Assembly: GCA_943369525.1 (NCBI GenBank)
Contig: CALRNL020000004.1
Location: forward strand, 143,863-207,862
Direction of reading: 5' to 3'
Source of the DNA: BAIKAL-G1 sp943369525
GTDB taxonomy: Bacteria > Cyanobacteriota > Cyanobacteriia > PCC-6307 > Cyanobiaceae
Length of the DNA: 64,000 nucleotides
The notes below the pieces were generated by a model. That model was not told where the DNA came from. It worked only from the letters and a program-made list of their open reading frames with translations, and did no database searches. The translations under genes were made by a program, and so were the position numbers. Position 1 is the stretch's first letter. Each line of letters begins with the position of its first letter. This document shows, piece by piece, positions 51,475 through 59,700 of this stretch.

Positions 51475-52590
51475 ATGACGGCTGAATTAACAACGGGAAT
51501 TGCGGCTCCCTTGGCCGGTGGCCAAGCCACCAGGGACCCAGCCGCCACCGCCGCAGGCAGCCATGCCGAGCGGCTCTCAGCCCTCTACCCCGCCACCCCC
51601 GCCACGGTGACGCGCGAGGAGGGCCTGATGCTTTACCGGGATATGACCCTCGGGCGCCGCTTCGAAGACAAGTGCGCCGAGATGTATTACCGCGGCAAGA
51701 TGTTCGGTTTTGTGCATCTTTATAACGGCCAGGAGGCGGTCAGCACAGGCGTCATCCGGGCGATGAAACTGCAACACGATTGGTTCTGCAGTACCTACCG
51801 TGACCACGTCCATGCCCTCAGTTGCGGCGTGCCGGCCCGGGAGGTGATGAGTGAACTGTTCGGCAAGGAAACCGGTTGCAGCAAGGGCCGGGGCGGTTCC
51901 ATGCACCTTTTTTCCAAGGAACACCATCTGCTTGGTGGCTATGCATTCATCGGCGAAGGCATCCCCGTGGCCCTCGGATCTGCATTCACTAGCCGCTATA
52001 AGCGCGATGCCCTTGGCGATGCCAGCAGCGATGCCGTAACGGCGGCCTTCTTTGGTGATGGCACTTGCAATATCGGCCAGTTTTATGAATGCCTAAACAT
52101 GGCTGCCCTTTGGAAGCTGCCGATCATTTTCGTGGTGGAAAACAACAAGTGGGCCATCGGCATGGACCACAACCGGGCCACCAGCGATCCGGAGATTTGG
52201 CGCAAGGCTGCCGCCTTCGGCATGGCCGGCGAAGAGGTGGACGGCATGGATGTGCTGGCCGTGCGGGCAGCGGCCCAGCGGGCGATTGAGCGGGCCCGGG
52301 CCGGTGAGGGTCCCACCGTGCTCGAATGCCTCACCTACCGCTTCCGCGGCCACTCCCTCGCCGACCCAGACGAGCTGCGGGCCGAGGCTGAGAAACAGTT
52401 CTGGGCCCAGCGCGATCCGATCAAGCGCCTGGCCGGCCACCTGATCGAGCAGCAACTGGCGAGCGAAGCCGATCTCAAGGAGATCGAAAAGGAGATCGAT
52501 GCCCATGTGGTCGATTGTGTCCAGTTCGCCCTGGCCGCCCCCGAACCCGACCCGGCTGAATTAACCCGCTACATCTGGGCAGAAGACTGA
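51475..52590 (+). CDS. pdhA: Pyruvate dehydrogenase E1 component alpha subunit
   Basis: TPP-dependent decarboxylation of pyruvate. The 371 residues include EEGLMLYRDMTLGRRFEDKC, MFGFVHLYNGQEAVSTG, STYRDHVHALSCGVP, GRGGSMHLFSKEHHLLGGYAFIGEGIPVALG and the TPP motif GDGTCNIGQFYECLNMAALWKLPIIFVVENNKWAIGM (GDG...N). The phosphorylation-loop region RFRGHSLADPDELR is also present. pdhB is not adjacent. It converges with the sigma-factor gene. Confidence 0.97.
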   Translation: MTAELTTGIAAPLAGGQATRDPAATAAGSHAERLSALYPATPATVTREEGLMLYRDMTLGRRFEDKCAEMYYRGKMFGFVHLYNGQEAVSTGVIRAMKLQHDWFCSTYRDHVHALSCGVPAREVMSELFGKETGCSKGRGGSMHLFSKEHHLLGGYAFIGEGIPVALGSAFTSRYKRDALGDASSDAVTAAFFGDGTCNIGQFYECLNMAALWKLPIIFVVENNKWAIGMDHNRATSDPEIWRKAAAFGMAGEEVDGMDVLAVRAAAQRAIERARAGEGPTVLECLTYRFRGHSLADPDELRAEAEKQFWAQRDPIKRLAGHLIEQQLASEADLKEIEKEIDAHVVDCVQFALAAPEPDPAELTRYIWAED

Positions 52591-52657
52591 GGGGCCTCCG
52601 GGTCCAAGTTGCGGCAGGAATCTTCGTTGCTGCCGGGAGCCAGGGTTCCGGCCTATG

Positions 52658-52677
52658 CCCTAGGGATCTACCTAGGG
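52658..52677. terminator. Palindromic hairpin at the sigma-factor stop
   Basis: ccctagg (52658-52664) and cctaggg (52671-52677) pair perfectly around gatcta. The right arm overlaps the TAG stop codon of the leftward sigma gene, and the left side follows pdhA. A bidirectional terminator is plausible; no T run is seen. Confidence 0.4.
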
Positions 52678-53607
52678 ACCCAGGAGCGAGGGGCTGCGGC
52701 GGGTGAAGTGACGCAGCTTGCGTAGGGCCTTGAGTTCCACCTGGCGCACCCGCTCCCGCGAGACATCCAGGAGCCGGCCAATTTCGGCCAGGGTGTGGCG
52801 GTCATGGCCCTCCAGGCCAAACCGCATTTCCAGCACCTGGCGCTCCTGGTCGGAGAGCTGGCCGAGCCATTGGCCCAGCTGCTCAAGGTGGATTCCCCGC
52901 TCGACCGACTCCAGGGGTTCGCTGTGGCTGGTATCGGCGATCAGGTCGCCGAGGAAGCTGCGGTCGTCATCCCCATTGACGGGCGCATCGAGGCTGGAGG
53001 TGGTGAGGGACTGGCGCAAGAGGGAATCAAGCTCCTCGATCGGCATGGCCATCGCTTCAGAAATCTCCTGGCGACTGGGCATCGCCCCCAGTTTGTGGGC
53101 CAGATCCAGGCTTACCTTGCGAATGGCCGAAAGCCGTTCGGATAGGTGGACGGGCAGGCGGATCGTGCGCGATTGGCAGGCAATCGCCCGGGTCATGCTT
53201 TGGCGAATCCACCAGAAGGCGTAGGTCGAAAACTTGTAGCCCCGGGTGGGATCGAACTTTTCAACGGCCCGCTCTAACCCAAGGGAACCTTCCTGGATCA
53301 GGTCGAGGAGTTCGAGACCCTTGCCCTGGTATTTCTTGGCAACGCTGACAACCAAGCGCAAATTGGCCTTCATCATCCGCTCCTTACAGCGGCGACCGAC
53401 CCGAATTGTTTTAGTTTCCTGATCGCTGTAGCCCCCATCCCGGGGCTCCTCTATCAGGCGCATCATGGCCTGGACTTGATTGCCAAGTTCAATCTCTTCA
53501 GCTGGTGTCAGCAAAGGAACACGTCCGATCGTGCCGAGATACCAGCTGATCGGATCACTGGTGCGGCGACGGTGGCCGCCGCTGTCGGGCGGGCCAGAGA
53601 CAGTCAT
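52672..53607 (-). CDS. Group 2 sigma-70 factor (RpoD-like)
   Basis: RNA polymerase sigma factor of 311 residues. Region 1.2 DPISWYLGTIGRVPLLTPAEEIELGNQVQ, region 2 RLVVSVAKKYQGKGLELLDLIQEGSLGLERAVEKFDPTRGYKFSTYAFWWIRQSMTRAIA, region 3 HLSERLSAIRKVSLDLAHKLG, region 4 VLEMRFGLEGHDRHTLAEIGRLLDVSRERVRQVELKALRKLR. Region 1.1 is absent and the protein is shorter than primary SigA, so it belongs to the nonessential group 2 (SigB/C/D/E-like). Which one cannot be settled here. Confidence 0.93.
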   Translation of the reverse strand: MTVSGPPDSGGHRRRTSDPISWYLGTIGRVPLLTPAEEIELGNQVQAMMRLIEEPRDGGYSDQETKTIRVGRRCKERMMKANLRLVVSVAKKYQGKGLELLDLIQEGSLGLERAVEKFDPTRGYKFSTYAFWWIRQSMTRAIACQSRTIRLPVHLSERLSAIRKVSLDLAHKLGAMPSRQEISEAMAMPIEELDSLLRQSLTTSSLDAPVNGDDDRSFLGDLIADTSHSEPLESVERGIHLEQLGQWLGQLSDQERQVLEMRFGLEGHDRHTLAEIGRLLDVSRERVRQVELKALRKLRHFTRRSPSLLGP

Positions 53608-53755
53608 GGTTAGGTCGCAAGAAGTTAGGCCAACTTGCTACAGAAAAGCGGAATTTGTCTTGGTCTTCATGAACCTTTCAGCATTGCGAGCCATCTGTTG
53701 ACATCGGATTGATGGCGCCCATCACTGCATCAGATTGGCTACGGATTTCAGCGGA

Positions 53756-55531
53756 TTAATTAAAGCTTTCCTGCGCCAGTGCTGCGGCCACGGCCATGGG
53801 CGTCGCCCCACCGGGCCCCCCGAGGCGCCGGGCCTGGATGCCGGCCAGGGCATGGTTGAGGGCGGCTGCCGCCAAAAGGGCGCCATCGACTTGGAGCGTT
53901 GCGGCGGATTGACCCGGCGGGTTTGGGGCTAGAGCCTGGTTTCCAGCCCCAGCACTCGCTGCTGCCCAAGCCCGCTCTGAAGGAACAGCCCGACCTGCTG
54001 CAACATGCTGCTCTGCCGCAATCTGCCGCTCTGCTGCAACATGCCGCTCTGCTGCAACATGCTGTTGTGCTGCAAAATGCCGTTGTGCTGCAACAGCCAT
54101 GGCCCCGCGGCCGGCGGCATAGCCCGCCAGCACATCGCCAAGGCCGGCCCTGGCGGCGCCTGGGGAGGTTTCGACCAGCTGCCAGCGGCGGCCATCGGCG
54201 GCGGCGATGACGCTATGGGCCCCCTTCAGCAGCACGCTGGCAGCGGAGGCGTGGGCGGCGGCGGCGGCAGCCTCCAGGGGGGGCAGGCCAGCCAAATCGG
54301 GGAAGAGCCGGGCAAATTCGGCGCCATGGGGTGTCAGCCAGGTCGGACCCTGGCGTTGGCGCAGCCATTGGTTGGTAGCCGTCCCCCGGGCTTGGCTTAG
54401 GTCCGCCAGCCGGTTGAGGCCATCGGCATCGAGCAGTAGGAGCCCACCGAAACCCTGCAATTGGTCCCAAAGCTGCTGTTGGCTGGGGTCTGCCAGCCGC
54501 TGGTTGGCTCCCAGGCCCGGTCCCACCACCACCGCATCAAATCTCTCCAGGGCCCTGGGCGCCTCTAAGGCGGCTGGATCCAACGGCACCACATGGGGCT
54601 GGCTGGTCCCAAGCCCCGGCGCCCCAGCCTTGTCCACCAGGGCCTTGAGGCTGCCGCAGCCGCTGGCGCTTGCCCCCTGCAGGCAGAGCTCGGCGGCCCC
54701 TGGATAGCTGGGGCTACCGGCCAACACCAGCAGGCGACCGCGGCCATATTTGCCGGCGGCCGGATCAAGCTCGGGCCAGGGGGCCGTGGCCCCATCGGCC
54801 GCCCCAAGGGCCAGGGGCTGGCTGGCGACCAAGGGCACTAGCTGGCTGGCCGGCAGGCCCAGGTCGATGCGCTCAAGTTGGCCCACCCAGGCCAGGGCAG
54901 TGTCCTGGACCAGGCCTTGCTTCAGCAAGCCGAGGCAGTAGGTGGTGCGAGCCCTGGCGGCACCGCCGCCGACCAGCCTGCCGCTGTCACTACAGAGGCC
55001 CGTGGGCACATCGATCGCCACCAGGGCCCCTGGCCGCCCCTGGTGGCGCCGCGTCAGCAGGCGGGCTAGGGAGTCTTCAATCGGGCGCTGCTGGCCGATG
55101 CCAAAAAGGCCATCAATCCAGAGGGCGCCATCGTTTGGATCGGGCTCCGCCTCCAGCAGCGGAATCCCCAGCCAGCGGCAGTGGCGTAGGTGGGCACTAG
55201 TGAGGGGTTTGGCGCGTTCAAACGGGGTCCAGAGGCGCACGGGCACGCCGGCCAGGTGTAGTTCCCTTGCCACCACAAGGCCGTCGCCGCCGTTATGGCC
55301 GGGCCCCACCAGCACCAGGGCCGCCGCCGGAGGTCTGGCGAGCAGCTGGCGGGCGATCGCCAGGGCGGCCTTTTCCATGAGGGCTTCCACCGGCAGGCCA
55401 CTGGCGAACAACTGGCTTTCCAGCGCTGCCATTTGGCCCCCGGTCACCAGCAGGTGGTCGGCATCGGCCGGGGGCCAGCAGGGCGGTGGCGAGCTGGCAG
55501 CGGGATCTGGCAGGGGGGCCTCCAGGGGCAT
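53756..55531 (-). CDS. nnr: Bifunctional NAD(P)HX epimerase / ADP-dependent dehydratase
   Basis: Repairs hydrated NAD(P)H. N-terminal epimerase (residues about 15-225): LFASGLPVEALMEKAALAIARQLL, LVLVGPGHNGGDGLVVARELHLAG, IDVPTGLCSDSG. C-terminal kinase-fold dehydratase: LVLAGSPSYPGAAELCLQGA, VVVGPGLGANQRL, LLLDADGLNRLADL, WLTPHGAEFARLFPDL, ASVLLKGAHSVIAAADG, and GLGDVLAGYAAG. After GDVLAG, where one expects a short loop, sits an insert of about 60 residues with five tandem hexapeptides of type xRHVAA, and then the normal end VDGALLAAAALNHALAGI. The insert lengthens the protein to 591 residues. Confidence 0.93.
   Translation of the reverse strand: MPLEAPLPDPAASSPPPCWPPADADHLLVTGGQMAALESQLFASGLPVEALMEKAALAIARQLLARPPAAALVLVGPGHNGGDGLVVARELHLAGVPVRLWTPFERAKPLTSAHLRHCRWLGIPLLEAEPDPNDGALWIDGLFGIGQQRPIEDSLARLLTRRHQGRPGALVAIDVPTGLCSDSGRLVGGGAARARTTYCLGLLKQGLVQDTALAWVGQLERIDLGLPASQLVPLVASQPLALGAADGATAPWPELDPAAGKYGRGRLLVLAGSPSYPGAAELCLQGASASGCGSLKALVDKAGAPGLGTSQPHVVPLDPAALEAPRALERFDAVVVGPGLGANQRLADPSQQQLWDQLQGFGGLLLLDADGLNRLADLSQARGTATNQWLRQRQGPTWLTPHGAEFARLFPDLAGLPPLEAAAAAAHASAASVLLKGAHSVIAAADGRRWQLVETSPGAARAGLGDVLAGYAAGRGAMAVAAQRHFAAQQHVAAERHVAAERQIAAEQHVAAGRAVPSERAWAAASAGAGNQALAPNPPGQSAATLQVDGALLAAAALNHALAGIQARRLGGPGGATPMAVAAALAQESFN
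53996..54097 (-). repeat. 18-bp tandem repeat within nnr
   Basis: About five and a half units of an 18-bp repeat (consensus on the plus strand tgctgcaacatgccgctc, with variants). On the minus strand they encode hexapeptides QRHFAA, QQHVAA, ERHVAA, ERQIAA, EQHVAA. The copies differ at several bases, so the array is not freshly expanded. Confidence 0.85.
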
Positions 55532-55725
55532 GGTTGTGGCCGTTTGGGGGACTGGGCCCAGGCTGGCACCGATTTCCCCAGGGCCATCCCGCCGTCGGGT
55601 TGGGGTGACCCAGGCCGCCCCGCCCCTAGGCAGGGCTCTGGAACCTGGCCGCAGGGGGCCCGCCCCAGTTCCATGATGGAAACAAATCCCGGCCTGTCTT
55701 CCCTTGGGCGGCCGCGCCCCCCCTT

Positions 55726-56946
55726 GTGGCCCGTTTTTCCGCTCCCCCCCAACCCTCTGAACCTGGCGCGGCCGCTGCGGCCACCGGGGCCGGCGCGGCA
55801 GCGATCGAGCGGCTGCGCGCCTGGCCCGGGGACCGGCGGGTGGCGGTCGGCCTATCCGGTGGGGTGGACAGTTCCCTGACGGCGGCCCTGCTGGTGGAGG
55901 CTGGCTGGCAGGTGGAGGGCCTCACCCTCTGGTTGATGAGCGGCAAGGGGGCCTGTTGCGCCGAAGGGCTGGTGGATGCGGCCGCCATCTGCGACCAGCT
56001 GGGGGTCGCCCACCATGTGGTTGATTCCCGGGCCACCTTCCAGGCTCAGATCGTCGAGTTTCTGGTGGAGGGCTATGGCGCTGGGGTCACCCCCTTGCCC
56101 TGCTCCCGCTGCAACCGGGAGGTGAAGTTTGGTCCCATGCTGGCCTGGGCGGCCGAGGAGCGGGGCATTAGCCGCATTGCCACCGGTCACTACGCCCGGG
56201 TTCGTCCCGGTGAGGCCGCCGATCCCCTGCCCGTGCCGGGCGACGGCCGGGGGCGCCACCAATTGCTGCGCGGCCTCGACCAACGCAAGGACCAGAGCTA
56301 TTTCCTGTACGACCTACCCCAGGAGATCCTGGGGCGGCTGGTTTTTCCCCTGGGCGAGCTCACCAAGGCCGATACGCGCTTGGAAGCTGCCCGCCATGGT
56401 CTGCGCACCGCTGAGAAACCGGAAAGCCAGGACCTCTGCCTGGCCGATCACCACGGCTCCATGAAGGCGTTCCTGGATACCTACCTGCCGCCACGTCAGG
56501 GCCAGATTGTTTTCAGCGACGGACGGGTGCTGGGGGAGCATGACGGCATCGAGCACTTCACGATCGGCCAGCGGCGCGGCCTGGGCGTGGCCTGGAGTGA
56601 ACCGTTGCATGTGGTGCGCCTTGATGGCGCCATGAACCAGGTGGTGGTCGCCCCCCGGTCCGAGGCGGCCCGCTCTGGTGCCGTGGTTGGTGCCGTCAAC
56701 TGGCTGGCCATGGCCCCGCCCGAGGGGCCGATCAGCGTGGAGGTGCAGGTGCGCTATCGCAGCGGCCCCGAGCCGGCCCTGTTGATCCCCCTGCCAGCAA
56801 CGGAGTCCGATCGGCAGGCGGGCCGGCCCCACCGCTGTCGACTGGAGTTTGCCGAGGAGCAGTTCTCCATCACCCCGGGCCAGGCGGCCGTGTTTTACGC
56901 CGGTGAGGTGCTGCTGGGCGGGGGCCTGATTCAGCTGCCGGAGTAA
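55726..56946 (+). CDS. mnmA: tRNA-specific 2-thiouridylase
   Basis: Thiolates U34 of tRNA Lys/Glu/Gln. The start is a GTG at 55726; 406 residues. PP-loop VGLSGGVDSSLTAALLVEAG, catalytic cysteine in TPLPCSRCNREVKFG and the second in ESQDLCLADH, GHYARV, DQSYFLYDLPQEILGRLVFPLGELTK, GQRRGLGVAWSEPLHVV. It belongs with the MnmC-like gene in the same wobble-modification pathway. Its 3' end overlaps the convergent glycosyltransferase gene by 77 bp. Confidence 0.97.
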   Translation: MARFSAPPQPSEPGAAAAATGAGAAAIERLRAWPGDRRVAVGLSGGVDSSLTAALLVEAGWQVEGLTLWLMSGKGACCAEGLVDAAAICDQLGVAHHVVDSRATFQAQIVEFLVEGYGAGVTPLPCSRCNREVKFGPMLAWAAEERGISRIATGHYARVRPGEAADPLPVPGDGRGRHQLLRGLDQRKDQSYFLYDLPQEILGRLVFPLGELTKADTRLEAARHGLRTAEKPESQDLCLADHHGSMKAFLDTYLPPRQGQIVFSDGRVLGEHDGIEHFTIGQRRGLGVAWSEPLHVVRLDGAMNQVVVAPRSEAARSGAVVGAVNWLAMAPPEGPISVEVQVRYRSGPEPALLIPLPATESDRQAGRPHRCRLEFAEEQFSITPGQAAVFYAGEVLLGGGLIQLPE

Positions 56947-58039
56947 TCCACGCCCAAACTTGGGGAGTGAAGGGGGCGATCAGCACCAGGGCAAGCGCCC
57001 TGAGATGTTCTCGGATGGGGACATAACGACGTAAGCCGAAGACCCTTACCAGCACAACTGGGATGAAACCCGCCTGCCGCACACTGGGAACAAATCCAGG
57101 ATAGAGAGATTCAATGCGTTTCAAAATGCTGTTGTATAAGTCCTGATCTTCCCGATAGGCAATAATAATATCCCTGAAAATGCAATCACACTGGCAATGG
57201 GCTCGTTGGTTCGTGGCGGCGCCATGCTTGAGAATGAAAGCCCAGATATCTTCAAGGATCAGTTGCCTTGAGCGGCAATACTCCAGCAGTGGAACATTGC
57301 TCTGGCGGGGTCCATCATGGTTGCACCAGATGAATGTGGGCTCCTGCCATGTTAGAAGCCGGGGTAATTGCTTGAGCACCGTGATGATAAACACCCAGTC
57401 ATCCGGATGCCGAATTGTTGCGCTCCAGCGCACGTTTGCGAGGATGGAGCGTCGGTACAAAACGGAAGGAGTTGGGGCTCCAAATCCACTGAGCAAGGCA
57501 TCAAATGGGTTCGTATTAGTGTAAGGCCTTGGCGGGTGAAAGTGCAGGCTCTGTTTGCCTCTGGCTTCCTGTCTGACCAGATAGCCGGAAACGAGACAAT
57601 CCACTCGTGTCGCTTCCATAATAGAGATTTCTTTTTGGAGGGATCCGGCCACTAGCTGATCATCTGAATCTAGAAACTTAACCAATGAAGCCCTTGCCCT
57701 TGCTAGTCCGGCGTTTCTCGCCGCGCTAACCCCTTGATTGAAGGGCAAGCGTTGATAGTGGCATTGATAGGCGGCCGCGATGGCATGAATTCGTTCTTTG
57801 TGTTGATCAAGGGAGCCGTCATCGATCACTAAAACTTCGATTTGGCTGGGGTTGGCATGGGAACGGGCGATGCTTTGTAGGCATGTTTCAAGCCACTCAT
57901 GACGATTGTAGATCGGGATAATCACACTGCAGCTGGGGATCTCCCGGCAGCCTGCCGCATGAAATTGTGGGAATCTGCTCCCTAAGTCGGTGTCTAAGTT
58001 GGTCGCCATCAGCTGGCCAGAAGGGTTGTCCATGTCCAT
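56870..58039 (-). CDS. Family 2 glycosyltransferase
   Basis: GT-A fold transferase, 389 residues. SCSVIIPIYNRHEWLETCLQSIARS at about residue 36, VLVIDDGSLDQ, NQGVSAARNAGLARARASLVKFLDSDDQLVAGSLQ (DxD). The N-terminal half is typical of GT2; the C-terminal half is unassigned (FVPSVRQAGFIPVVLVRVFGLRRYVPIREHLRALALVLIAPF). The last 25 residues (SGPRPAAPHRRKTRPPGPG) are encoded antisense to mnmA and look unlike the rest. The gene is AT-richer than its neighbours and 9 bp from the deacetylase gene upstream, implying transfer of a polysaccharide pair. Confidence 0.88.
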   Translation of the reverse strand: MDMDNPSGQLMATNLDTDLGSRFPQFHAAGCREIPSCSVIIPIYNRHEWLETCLQSIARSHANPSQIEVLVIDDGSLDQHKERIHAIAAAYQCHYQRLPFNQGVSAARNAGLARARASLVKFLDSDDQLVAGSLQKEISIMEATRVDCLVSGYLVRQEARGKQSLHFHPPRPYTNTNPFDALLSGFGAPTPSVLYRRSILANVRWSATIRHPDDWVFIITVLKQLPRLLTWQEPTFIWCNHDGPRQSNVPLLEYCRSRQLILEDIWAFILKHGAATNQRAHCQCDCIFRDIIIAYREDQDLYNSILKRIESLYPGFVPSVRQAGFIPVVLVRVFGLRRYVPIREHLRALALVLIAPFTPQVWAWITPAAESGPRPAAPHRRKTRPPGPG

Positions 58040-58048
58040 GGGAAGGGC

Positions 58049-58996
58049 TTAGTAATCCTGCAGAGGCGATTCAAGTTGTCCCGTTGCCCTGGAGAGAATG
58101 CATCGAGAGCGTTGCTGCAGGTAGCTACGGGTAAGACCTAGCCACCAAAATCCTTGCCCCACTTCGCTGTTGGTTTGCAGGATAACCTTGGGATTAATTA
58201 TGGTTAGCTTGGATTGCTGCCGCAGGCGCTGTAAAAGTAGGCGCGTGAATAGGGCGGAGTAAGCCCAAACATCGTGCTGCAGAATGATCGCGGGTCCTGG
58301 TCGTTTTTCGATGTCATCAAGCATGTCGCTGACCTGCTGTTTCAGGTTCGAGCGATTCAATGTTTCAATGGGCTTCTCCCAGTCAAAACTGCAGTGGGTC
58401 CAATTCAGAGGTAAAAAATAGTGACTTAGGTGGCGGTTAAAGCGCAGGCGGATGGATCGGAGAATCGTCCATTGCCCATAGGGAGGTCGGTAGAGATGGG
58501 TTTGGCGAGCGGTGATCTTTTTAATCAGATCGTCAGTTGCTCTGATTTCTTTCTCAGTAATTGTTGCGGTCTGTTCTCGGTAGCGGGTATGGCTAAAAAA
58601 ATGATTGCCGATACTATGGCCCCGTTTTGCTAAATCATGAAGGACTGGGTGGGTCGCTTCATCCTTGGCAAGCACTTGACCTTGTACAAAGAAAATTGCG
58701 CTCACCCCAAACTCCTGAAGAGTTCTCGCTAGGTTTTGGGTGATTGAGGCTTGAAAATCCCAGTCGGGATCAATCGCTTCAATGAGATCTCGGGCCCGGG
58801 CAATCTCTTCCCATTGGTCGCCCCAGGCTTTTAGATGGGAATCGGGTCCATCGTCAAACGTCAGCACAATGGCTCCCTGGAGGCGGGGAAGCATGGGGAT
58901 CAGATCTAGGCGTTGCCGAAATCTCCAGAAAAAATCATGGACGATGACAGCAATGCAGCTGAATAATACAAAGCAAACAGCAATGATGGTTGTCAT
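58049..58996 (-). CDS. Polysaccharide deacetylase (NodB-type), membrane-anchored
   Basis: A 315-residue CE4-type deacetylase. An N-terminal transmembrane segment (IIAVCFVLFSCIAVIVHDFFW) is followed by the NodB domain: GAIVLTFDDGPDSHL (metal Asp), GHSIGNHFFSHTRYREQ (metal His pair), HLYRPPYGQWTIL and PAIILQHDVW. An insertion of about 35 residues after TFDDGPD (KAWGDQWEEIARARDLIEA) is longer than usual. The frame is open to TTG 59020; ATG 58996 is preferred. It is AT-rich and transcribed with the GT2 gene. Confidence 0.88.
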   Translation of the reverse strand: MTTIIAVCFVLFSCIAVIVHDFFWRFRQRLDLIPMLPRLQGAIVLTFDDGPDSHLKAWGDQWEEIARARDLIEAIDPDWDFQASITQNLARTLQEFGVSAIFFVQGQVLAKDEATHPVLHDLAKRGHSIGNHFFSHTRYREQTATITEKEIRATDDLIKKITARQTHLYRPPYGQWTILRSIRLRFNRHLSHYFLPLNWTHCSFDWEKPIETLNRSNLKQQVSDMLDDIEKRPGPAIILQHDVWAYSALFTRLLLQRLRQQSKLTIINPKVILQTNSEVGQGFWWLGLTRSYLQQRSRCILSRATGQLESPLQDY

Positions 58997-59020
58997 CGGC
59001 GTGAAATGATTGCTTCGCAA

Positions 59021-59451
59021 CTCTGTTGCATGCAGAGGCAGCTTAGGGCTTCCCGCAAAAGTAAGGCATTTATTCGGCTTCGCCCTGGCGACCTATTGTT
59101 TAAGTCGAATGGGTGCTTATTGCTGTTGGCAGACCTCAAGCCAGCGGGGCCAATGAACGAACCCAGGCCGGGCAAATGGGGCTCTCGAATTCCGAAACTC
59201 CCGCGCCAGGCAAGCCTGATAGGGCGATGCTTTAAGCGGGATTTCATGGCCCTCTAGCTATAGTTAGCGTGCTAACCCTATCCGCCTACCGATTGCTGCT
59301 GGTGGCCCTTGCAGCGCATTGTGGGCATGGCTGCCGCACCCCAGGGGATTGGCTCGGGGCCCGCAGCCAGGCTTGGGTTGCCCGCACCAGCCGAACTGGC
59401 AGGTCAAGCCCGATGGAGCAACCTCAGCAAAGTGACCTCACCAAAGCGACC
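59021..59451. other. Intergenic region, nothing recognised
   Basis: About 430 bp upstream of the deacetylase and downstream of the ferredoxin gene. The AT-rich half (59021-59270) presumably holds the deacetylase promoter; the rest is GC-rich like the chromosome. Only short frames without family features were seen. Confidence 0.4.
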
Positions 59452-59700
59452 TCACCAATAGGGATCACTGCCCCATTCCACCCTGAGGGGTCCGTCGGGG
59501 CTGGGGGGCACCTGGGCGATGCAGGCCCTTTGGGTTTCGCCGTTGACTTCGATTTCGCAGGCGCCACAGCGGCCGCTGAGGCAACCGGTGGGGATGGCCA
59601 GGCCTGCTTCAGCGGCTGCCCCAAGCCAGTCCTGAGCGGGGAGGGCCGCACTAATTTGGCCTTCGGGCCAGTGGATCGTGACCATGCCCTCGGAGCCCAT
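59452..59700 (-). CDS. [2Fe-2S] ferredoxin-like protein
   Basis: An 82-residue protein with MVTIHWPEGQISAALPAQ, PTGCLSGRCGACEIEV and GETQRACIAQV. The Cys-x4-Cys-x2-Cys...Cys pattern is the plant-type [2Fe-2S] cluster; it is a short ferredoxin with an unusual tail DGPLRVEWGSDPYW. Starts: ATG 59700 overlaps the cobQ stop (TGATG), ATG 59685 is also possible. Coupled with cobQ, hence perhaps an electron donor for that neighbourhood; unproven. Confidence 0.88.
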   Translation of the reverse strand: MGSEGMVTIHWPEGQISAALPAQDWLGAAAEAGLAIPTGCLSGRCGACEIEVNGETQRACIAQVPPSPDGPLRVEWGSDPYW

